The notes beneath the pieces are model-generated. The model did not search any database. It saw nothing but the letters and a program-made list of their open reading frames with translations, and had not been told where the DNA came from. Shown here piece after piece: positions 57,674 through 64,000 of a stretch of 64,000 nucleotides of DNA. The stretch is from Tritrichomonas musculus (lineage: Eukaryota > Parabasalia > Tritrichomonadida > Tritrichomonadidae). The stretch spans positions 3,023,501 through 3,087,500 of the forward strand of contig JAPFFF010000005.1 in the NCBI GenBank assembly GCA_039105265.1. Direction: 5' to 3'. The translations under genes and the position numbers were made by a program. The first letter of the stretch is position 1; every line of letters begins with the position of its first letter.

Positions 57674-57798
57674 ATCCGGGTTGTAATTAGTAAAATTCTA
57701 TTTTTGATTTTCTTTGATACAAATCGAAAAAAATCTAAAATTGTTTCCAAAATCTTTTCAATAGATACCTATTAAAAAAGTGACAAATCTTATAAAAA

Positions 57799-59712
57799 AT
57801 GGAACAACTTATCCCAATCATCAACAAACTTCAAGATGTTTTTAACACAGTCGGAAGTGATATCATCGATCTCCCACAAATTACTGTTGTAGGATCTCAA
57901 AGTTCAGGTAAATCGTCAGTTCTTGAATCAATTGTGGGAAGAGATTTCCTTCCTCGTGGTTCTGGTATTGTTACTCGTCGTCCACTTATTCTTCAGCTTG
58001 TCCATCTAGATGATCCAAAAGCTAAAGAAGAAGCAGAATTCTTGCATTTGAAAGGACAGAAATTTTATGATTTCAACAAAATTATGAACGAAATTACCGC
58101 CGAAACTGAACGTGTCGTTGGTCAAGGAAGAAACGTTTCTACAAATCCAATTCGATTAACATTATGGTCTCCTCATGTTCTCAATCTCACCCTCGTCGAT
58201 CTTCCAGGTCTCACCAAAGTTGCTACAGAAGGTCAGGATCCAGCAATTGTTCAACAAATTGAAGATATGGTTATGGGCTTTATCAAAAGGCCAAATTCCT
58301 TAATTTTAGCTGTTACTCCAGCAAATCAAGATCTTGCTAACTCAGATGCTCTTAACATTGCTAGAAAAGTTGATCCTGCTGGTGACAGGACTGTTGGTGT
58401 TATTACAAAAATCGATCTTATGGACCAAGGCACAAACGCTCGTGATATTTTAGAAAATAAAATTTATCCACTTAAACTTGGTTATATTGGTGTTATTAAC
58501 CGTTCTCAGCACGATATCGATACAAATAAATCAATGGAAGCTGCAAGAAAATCTGAACGCAAATTCTTCGAAGATTCTGTCGATTATTCAGATCTTGCTG
58601 ACAGATGCGGAACAGGATATCTCGAACAAGTTCTAAATCGTCTTTTGATGGAACATATTCGTTCATGTATGCCAAATCTCCGTCATAAAGTTCAGACAAT
58701 GCTTATGGAAAAGAATGCAGAACTTCAGGGATATGGTGATAATCCTACAGCTTCTGAATCAACGATGAACGCCTTTGTTCTTGAAGTTATTACCAAATAT
58801 TTAGATTACTTCGATAATCTACTTAAGGGACATGCAGATGATGAAATAGAAGATATCAATACAGTCAAATCACGTGGAGGTGCTAGAATTTCTAGACAAT
58901 TTATGGATTCATTTATTCCAACGATCAAAGCACAGCCAGGTTTAGCAAATTTAACAGATTCACAGCTTTTCTTCAAAATGAAGAACCATGCTGGATTGAC
59001 AGTTCCTCTTTTCACTCCACATAAAGCATTTGATCAAATTATATTTGGTGCAATCGAACAATTAAGACAGCCATCTATTGAGCTTGTTGATGATGTTGTT
59101 CAAATTCTTTTTGATATTCATAATGAAGTTGAATTTATGGAACTTACAAGATTTTCTTCTCTTGCCGATGCAATCAGAGGTGTTGTAGACGACTGCATTC
59201 GTAGTTGTGTTGATCCAACAATTGATTACATTAATGGTTTAATTGACAATGAAAAGAGTTTTGTTAATACAGTTCGTCCAGACTTCAGAGGTGCTCAAGT
59301 TGTCAATGCACCATGTGCAGGTGATGACCCAAGAGCACGTCCTCTTCCCGAGAAGCCAGCTGTTCCAGACCCCGTTGGAGTCTGCTCAATTTATGGATCA
59401 TCTAAAGAAATGACAAATCATCAGACTCAAGAAATGCGTGATTTGGTTCAAATAGGTTCTAGGTACTTTGAACTAATCAGAGAGCAAGTAAAAGATATGG
59501 TGCCAAAAGCTATTGTTCATTTTTTAGTTAATAAATCCAGCGAAATGCTTCGTCCTAAAATGATCGAATCTGTCTTTAATTCCCCAGAAATAAAGGAACT
59601 TTTAACTGAAGATCCATCAATCACTAGTAAGAGAATTTCATGCCAACAACTTGTTACTGCACTTACCAAAGCTCAACAAATTCTATCCGAAGTTAGAATA
59701 TTCCAATCTTAA
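57799..59712 (+). CDS. Dynamin-related GTPase (DRP, Vps1/Dnm1-type)
   Basis: A 637-residue protein. Dynamins polymerise on membranes and use GTP to cut or fuse them. The GTPase motifs are all present: G1 GSQSSGKS at 32-39, G2 Thr59 in GSGIVTRRP, G3 DLPG at 134-137, G4 TKID at 203-206. The middle and stalk follow, then a C-terminal GED-like helix (from about residue 555: ELIREQVKDMVPKAIVHFLV, a family-typical stretch). No PH domain or proline tail is present; between stalk and GED lies a short variable loop (residues about 500-530). That places it with Vps1/Dnm1-like proteins, acting in endosome/Golgi traffic or fission of the hydrogenosome. Length is slightly short but not truncated. Confidence 0.93.
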   Translation: MEQLIPIINKLQDVFNTVGSDIIDLPQITVVGSQSSGKSSVLESIVGRDFLPRGSGIVTRRPLILQLVHLDDPKAKEEAEFLHLKGQKFYDFNKIMNEITAETERVVGQGRNVSTNPIRLTLWSPHVLNLTLVDLPGLTKVATEGQDPAIVQQIEDMVMGFIKRPNSLILAVTPANQDLANSDALNIARKVDPAGDRTVGVITKIDLMDQGTNARDILENKIYPLKLGYIGVINRSQHDIDTNKSMEAARKSERKFFEDSVDYSDLADRCGTGYLEQVLNRLLMEHIRSCMPNLRHKVQTMLMEKNAELQGYGDNPTASESTMNAFVLEVITKYLDYFDNLLKGHADDEIEDINTVKSRGGARISRQFMDSFIPTIKAQPGLANLTDSQLFFKMKNHAGLTVPLFTPHKAFDQIIFGAIEQLRQPSIELVDDVVQILFDIHNEVEFMELTRFSSLADAIRGVVDDCIRSCVDPTIDYINGLIDNEKSFVNTVRPDFRGAQVVNAPCAGDDPRARPLPEKPAVPDPVGVCSIYGSSKEMTNHQTQEMRDLVQIGSRYFELIREQVKDMVPKAIVHFLVNKSSEMLRPKMIESVFNSPEIKELLTEDPSITSKRISCQQLVTALTKAQQILSEVRIFQS

Positions 59713-61543
59713 AAACGAAAGTTATTTTAATAATTCTATTTTTTCTTTTTTCTACTTTTAAATCTTTTTCATTATCATATTTTTATTGAATAAAATTAGT
59801 AACGTTCTAATTTTGAATTCTTTCAAAAAGTTTTTCTGAGTATAAATCTTTATTTTTTGCCATATGTTTTTATTCTTTGATCTTCATCAAGAGATTGACC
59901 TAATTGCCTGTTATTGGATTGAGATCTGAAGTTATGCTCTGTCAATTTTGTAAAATTCAAGATTAAAGTTTGGAAACTTTTTTTGAACAATGAGCTCATT
60001 TGAAAAAAATTATATGTGCTTCCTGAAAATTGAATCTTATAATTGGTAGTAAATATGGAATGAGTCATTAAATTTAGGTTCATTATTCCGTGTTCTTGGA
60101 ATTGAATTGGTGATATTATAGTGAATATCATTTTTCTAGCAAAATATCATATATTTTGTTGTATACTTCATTCGACACTGGTATCTAACTTACTAGAATT
60201 TGGATTAAGATAAAAAAGGATGTTAATTGTCTTATAGTTTTTCTTGGCTGTTTTATAATTCAGTGTATTTACTATATCATATGAATTTTGAACTATAATT
60301 GCTTATTTGGACATTGTTTTAAATAAAATAAGCAGGGAAAGGCTGTTTGAGTAAAAGTTGAGTCAATTCTAACTGGATGATCCAAAGATATATTTTTATC
60401 TTTGCCATATATTAATAATACCTAATCAATGACATCAAAAACAATAAGTTTTGGTATTACTTGATTATTATGAACCAAAACGCCTGAAATCTATCTCACT
60501 TTTGATAATCATTATATCTTTTTCTTTTCATTTTTTCTTTGAAATCTTAATCAGTCAAAGATATAATATCTTTCTTCTCATCAAATGATCCTAAATCATT
60601 CAGTCGTTAAAATTAACTTTTGATATGAGTTTGTCGTCCGGAACAATATAATATTATTTTCAATTTTTCAATAATATGAACTGACAAAAGTTCTTGTCTA
60701 GGTTCAAATTCTTGAATTTTTTGAAAAAAATTGAGCAAATTTTATAGCCATATCTGCTAATAGGTCTAAAAATGTTTTGTTATTCTTGATATTCTGCTTT
60801 TTGCTTATTTATTTCTTCTGGAAGTATATGATCTCTGAGCATAGTCATTTCAAAATATATCGAATTTTGTATATTTCAGGTAACAAGTGAACTTAAAACT
60901 GCTATTCACTTGTCTTCGTTTATGAATGGTAGAGCTGTAACTGATGGTTGAGCTGGCTGATCAGTGTTTTGCTGAATGTGTTGATGGTTCTTGAGTATTT
61001 GGTTCGGCAATATTACTGCACATCGCAAACAATAATTGATCACTGTCTTGCGACTTACACGAATTATTATTTTTTGCTGTTCTTTCTTTAATGGTCTGTA
61101 CAAATCGATCTACTTCTTCATAAATTATTTGAATAATGGTAATACAATCAGATTACTTTTACTGTTAAAAAAGGATTCATAATTCTCGGCATCATCTGTA
61201 TATTGAGCTGCAGTCTTTATAGTAGATTTTTTTGGTATCTTTGTTGATAATAGTAACCATGGTTATTCTGTCTTATTATTAGTTTGAAGTGTTGTTAATG
61301 GATCCACTATAATTTCACGATTATTTGCCGTATTCTCCATAAAAGAAATTTCTTCACAAAGGCCTTAATGATTTTAAAATCGAAGTAGTATTCTTGGTAT
61401 ATCAGTTATCATAAGTTGCGTAAGCATGGCTGTTGATTGAAATAAGTTATTGGTGGCTTGCGGACATTGTGATAATGGTTGCACTATGGAAAAAAGTTAA
61501 GGGAGGTGTGATGACTATATTATAGTAAATTGAGATATAGCTA
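59713..61543. other. Decayed DNA with minus-strand coding remnants
   Basis: No intact gene. Minus-strand open pieces at 59850-60131 and 60906-61103, with other Asn/Gln/Thr/Ser-rich, protein-like stretches between about 61100 and 61400, look like parts of one or more decayed genes. None resembles a family I know. Base composition is slightly less extreme than true spacer. They may be an old mobile element or a lost host gene. Confidence 0.4.
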
Positions 61544-61573
61544 CAGGTCGTTCAATATTGAATCGTAATTTTT
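61544..61573 (+). repeat. Left TIR of the mariner
   Basis: Thirty bases matching the inverted sequence at 62719-62748 with two mismatches. Confidence 0.85.
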
Positions 61574-61735
61574 AGCTGGTTATATATATATATATATATT
61601 GGATATTAAATAAATCTATAAATATAATCTTCAATTCATATGCTTAATATTGTATATTTATTTTTGAACAAATTCATGAGCATTGTTTTCGAATATGAAA
61701 AAAATAAATTACGTTAAAAGATATTTAAAAATCAA

Positions 61736-62626
61736 ATGAAACAAAGATCTGTCGTATACTTTTTATCTCTTAAAGGGATGAAAACAAAAGAATTTAACAT
61801 TGAACTTGACCAGGTATATCAGAATCAAGCACTCTCTCTTTCAGGATCTGCGCAGATCTAAATAACATACCAAGCCCAGGAAGAACACCAGATGAAGGAA
61901 TTGACTCCTCAATTCTTCTGGTTCTTGAAAAAAAAAAAAAAAAAAAAAAAAAAACACGCACAACGGCTCACCAAATTGCTTCAGAGCTTGGAATTGCAGT
62001 AAGCACAGTTATATTTACATTGGATCCCGCACTTTTTAAATGCACAACAAAAAGAATTTAGAGAGAAAACATCAAAAGAGATGCTAGTGCTCCTAATAAG
62101 AGCAAAGCATCTCTTTTAAATATATTTTTACTGGTGACGAGTGTTGGGTGAATTACACATACACTCAAACTCATATGTAGGCATTGAGCACTAATGATGC
62201 CGATGATATTGAGAGGAAAAATCAATTACAGAAGAAAATATTAGTTACCATTTTTTATCAATGGAAAACCTAAAAATCACTGGTCAATACTTTGTAAATA
62301 ACGTGATTGATGTTATACAAGAAAGTGACATCATGCGGGAAGCTCAATGTCACAAAAAAAGGTTAATGATTCATTACGATATTGCTCAATGGCACTCATC
62401 AAAATTTGTAACCGATTATTGGATGCACACTAAACTCAAAAAAGTGCCACATTCGAAGTATTCACCAGATTTAGCACCTTGTTACTTTGGTATTTTTGGA
62501 TTTATGAAAAATTTATTAGAGATTTGTGAATTTGAGACAGAAGAAGAATTGATTGATTTAATCAAAATATTTTTTTACTCAGAAAAAGTCGGACTTTTTG
62601 AAGCAAATTTTCATGGCTTGGATTGA
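61736..62626 (+). pseudogene. mariner transposase pseudogene
   Basis: The parts appear in the usual order but in different frames. From the ATG at 61736 comes a helical start including FLSLKGMKTKEFNIELDQVY. After the poly-A run there is TTAHQIASELGIAVSTV, the second helix-turn-helix. Near 62125 FTGDECWVNY carries the first catalytic Asp (T-G-D-E-x-W). The longest intact piece, 62261-62626, has HYDIAQWHSSK with the second Asp and PHSKYSPDLAPCYFGIFGF with the third, then the C-terminal helices. Stop codons and at least three frame breaks separate the parts, so it cannot be functional. The catalytic D-D-D residues themselves survive. Confidence 0.8.
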
Positions 62627-62718
62627 AAGATTAAACATGTGCATCAATGCAAATGGTAATTATTTTGAGTAAAGATTTAATTAATATATTATTTTTATTT
62701 AAATATTTATATTAATAA

Positions 62719-62748
62719 AAAAATTTCGATTCAATATCGAACGACCTG
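62719..62748 (-). repeat. Right TIR of the mariner
   Basis: Inverted partner of 61544-61573; the outermost ten bases are identical. Confidence 0.85.
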
Positions 62749-63133
62749 TATATCGTATAACAGTTAAGGGAGGTGGAACGAATATGATCCATCTTTAACA
62801 TATCTATTGATGCAAAAAAACAAAAATCTAAATTCAAAAATTACATTAATTGATCTTTCTAACTTCCTCATGCTGAAAAAAAGAAGTTATTAAAACGTGG
62901 AAAAAAAATTTTTTTTTTCTTATGATCAATGAAGCTGTAAAAAATATTGATCAAAAAGATCATCCTGCAGGTTAGATTATTTCGTGAAGTCGTAGGTGTT
63001 TTTGATGAATGGACAGACTGCCCTTCACAAAATTTCCTTCGTCTGACTATCCATGCATTTTTCCAACTTCCAGTTTGAAAACAAGAGCTTCAATGTTTGG
63101 TCATTAATCATATTCATTTGAATACCATACACC
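62749..63133. other. Decayed DNA right of the mariner
   Basis: About 385 bases with no intact gene. A plus-strand open piece of 35 codons (62971-63075) reads VFDEWTDCPSQNFLRLTIHA in its middle, vaguely like the W-T-x-x-x-x-x-x-F-L-x-x-x-x-H stretch of hAT transposases; support is weak. Confidence 0.3.
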
Positions 63134-63628
63134 TTACTTATGAATACCTATTTCTAGATGAACATAAAGGATATCCTTTACTCCAAAACCTAATACTCCA
63201 AAATTAGCTTCACATCCGGTATCGATTTTATAATTTATTGACTCAAAAGAGAATTCTTCGTCAGTTTCAAAATAAAGGAAGTAATGTAAAAAAATATATC
63301 TATCATACTCTCTCGTCCATGTTGGAATGTAAATTGGAAGCTGGAAATCAAATGGATCAAGTTCATTCCAATCCAATCTTGGTATAAGTTCCGGCAGAAG
63401 AAATCTTTCACTTCTGTTTAAATTGTCAAATATTAACTGAAGACGAATTAATTGGATTTCTGTATTTACGGAATCATTAATTAGTCCATTAAGACGCATT
63501 ATCGGAATTAACGCTTTCATTTTTGTAACATCATAGAATGGCATACTTGAAGTATATTTAGGAATAAGAGTATAAGATTTTTGCTGAGGTGTGTTGTTTA
63601 TTGAAAGCACATGATTAGGATCATACAT
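63134..63628 (-). CDS. Unrecognised 164-residue frame
   Basis: An uninterrupted frame from an ATG at 63628. It is rich in Tyr, Phe, Ile and Leu, with beta-like stretches (LIPKYTSSMPFYDVTK, then FQLPIYIPTWTREYDRY and FFGVLGFG-like NFGVLGFGVKDILYV) and no helical or membrane segments, so an all-beta fold is possible. I do not recognise the family. It lies next to a second frame (63645-63890) on the same strand and more open minus-strand sequence up to the window edge, in a region of decayed mobile DNA. It may belong to a larger mobile element or be the broken end of a host gene; whichever, it looks incomplete. Confidence 0.4.
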   Translation of the reverse strand: MYDPNHVLSINNTPQQKSYTLIPKYTSSMPFYDVTKMKALIPIMRLNGLINDSVNTEIQLIRLQLIFDNLNRSERFLLPELIPRLDWNELDPFDFQLPIYIPTWTREYDRYIFLHYFLYFETDEEFSFESINYKIDTGCEANFGVLGFGVKDILYVHLEIGIHK

Positions 63629-63644
63629 AATAATTAATGATCGG

Positions 63645-63890
63645 TTAAAATGTTATGATGGATAATCCTTTTGGTATTTTTAGCCATGAATATGACATTG
63701 TATCATTTCCAGTTATTTGCTGATCATCTGGAAAACGAAATCCGGTAATTTGCTCCTGGACTTTGTCATATTGAAATGTTTGAAATGAGAGATATCGTGT
63801 CAATTTTGTATCATCATAATTGATAATATGGCTTAATAGAATTTGGTGCAATCTCTGACAAGAAATTATTATTTGATATAAATGGGACAA
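63645..63890 (-). CDS. Unrecognised short frame at window edge
   Basis: About 80 codons without an ATG near the beginning, so it is a piece of something rather than a whole gene. Composition (Ile, Gln, Tyr, Phe, Leu-rich) resembles the neighbouring 63134-63628 frame. The same strand stays protein-like into the window edge. No family is recognised. Confidence 0.3.
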   Translation of the reverse strand: MSHLYQIIISCQRLHQILLSHIINYDDTKLTRYLSFQTFQYDKVQEQITGFRFPDDQQITGNDTMSYSWLKIPKGLSIITF

Positions 63891-64000
63891 TATAACAGGT
63901 ATTTGTTGTTATAGGATTCAATGATAATGGAGAGTCTTCAAACCAAGTTTTATCAATTCGTGAAGAACGGTTGCCAATTAGAAATATTTGGTGTTTTCGA

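Larger units (their letters stand above)
56165..57798. other. Gene-free region with hairpin repeats
   Basis: About 1.6 kb before the dynamin gene. Its right two thirds contain several copies of CTTATTACTGTA and its reverse complement, a tandem pair of about 75 bp, and a long palindrome (separate entries). The minus-strand frames at 56216-56404 and 57208-57396 are readings of repeat DNA and are not supported as genes. Confidence 0.6.
61544..62748 (+). mobile_element. mariner DNA transposon (Tvmar-like), broken
   Basis: A 1205-bp element with 30-base terminal inverted repeats differing at two positions; both ends start CAGGTCGTTC and continue as ATATTGAATCG. Each is flanked by the dinucleotide TA (61542-61543 and 62749-62750), the mariner target duplication. 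Family, size and end sequence recall the mariner (Tvmar) known from Trichomonas vaginalis. A poly-A run of 27 bases (61928-61954) interrupts the transposase region. A 14-base repeat, AGTTAAGGGAGGTG, lies outside both ends (61495-61508 and 62762-62775). Confidence 0.85.

Noticed and set aside
60701-60720. GGTTCAAATTC, similar to a tRNA box B
   Set aside because: No matching box A or cloverleaf pairs around it.
1-64000. CRISPR arrays, bacterial-type operons or ribosome binding sites
   Set aside because: No regularly spaced direct repeats with unique spacers, and the genes are eukaryotic single units.

Overview
The window is nuclear DNA of a flagellated, intron-poor, strongly AT-rich eukaryote, most likely a parabasalid of the Tritrichomonas/Trichomonas group. 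Long uninterrupted reading frames encode plainly eukaryotic proteins (VPS13, SCAR/WAVE, TVP23, VAP, MOB1, MYCBP, QTRT2, SMN, NAA35, eS25, CFAP57, dynamin). No spliceosomal intron is needed to explain any of them. Some genes carry a TCAYW-type initiator close to the ATG, as known in trichomonads, and the window holds a mariner of the kind known from Trichomonas plus a Mutator-like element. The species name is inference; there is no rRNA in the window.

Layout. 1-23.4 kb is gene-dense: a 5'-cut Sel1-repeat gene, then VPS13, SCAR/WAVE, a coiled-coil protein head-to-head with TVP23, a RalGAP-alpha-like protein, VAP, a small protein with a Cys-Cys tail motif, an ARM-like protein, MOB1 and a MYCBP/FAP174 homologue. 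23.4-30.6 kb is an AT-rich, mobile-DNA-rich stretch: several nested inverted-repeat elements (MITE-like), a C/A homopolymer tract, an ARM-like frame with no start codon, and a decayed Mutator-like element with terminal inverted repeats of over 200 bp. 30.6-56.2 kb is gene-dense again: a tail-anchored protein of unknown function, QTRT2, a 2252-residue coiled-coil protein built by heptad-phased duplications, a very short SMN homologue, NAA35, a phytol/dolichol-kinase-like membrane enzyme, an ASH-domain protein, a beta-propeller-like protein, eS25, CFAP57 and a small unknown. 56.2-57.8 kb holds a family of short hairpins and a long palindrome in front of a dynamin-related GTPase. 59.8-64 kb is decayed DNA with coding remnants, a broken 1.2-kb mariner flanked by TA, and two unrecognised minus-strand frames at the right edge.

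How the genes fit together. There is no operon logic; these are single-gene transcription units. Themes recur: membrane contact and traffic (VPS13, VAP, TVP23, dynamin, RalGAP-like), actin (SCAR/WAVE), flagellum and centriole (CFAP57, MYCBP/FAP174, the ASH protein, possibly the coiled-coil proteins), and RNA/translation/protein modification (SMN, QTRT2, eS25, NAA35). The most notable single observation is the SMN homologue, which keeps the Gemin2-binding helix and the YG box but has no room for a Tudor domain. All family assignments come from reading motifs by eye; no database search was run.
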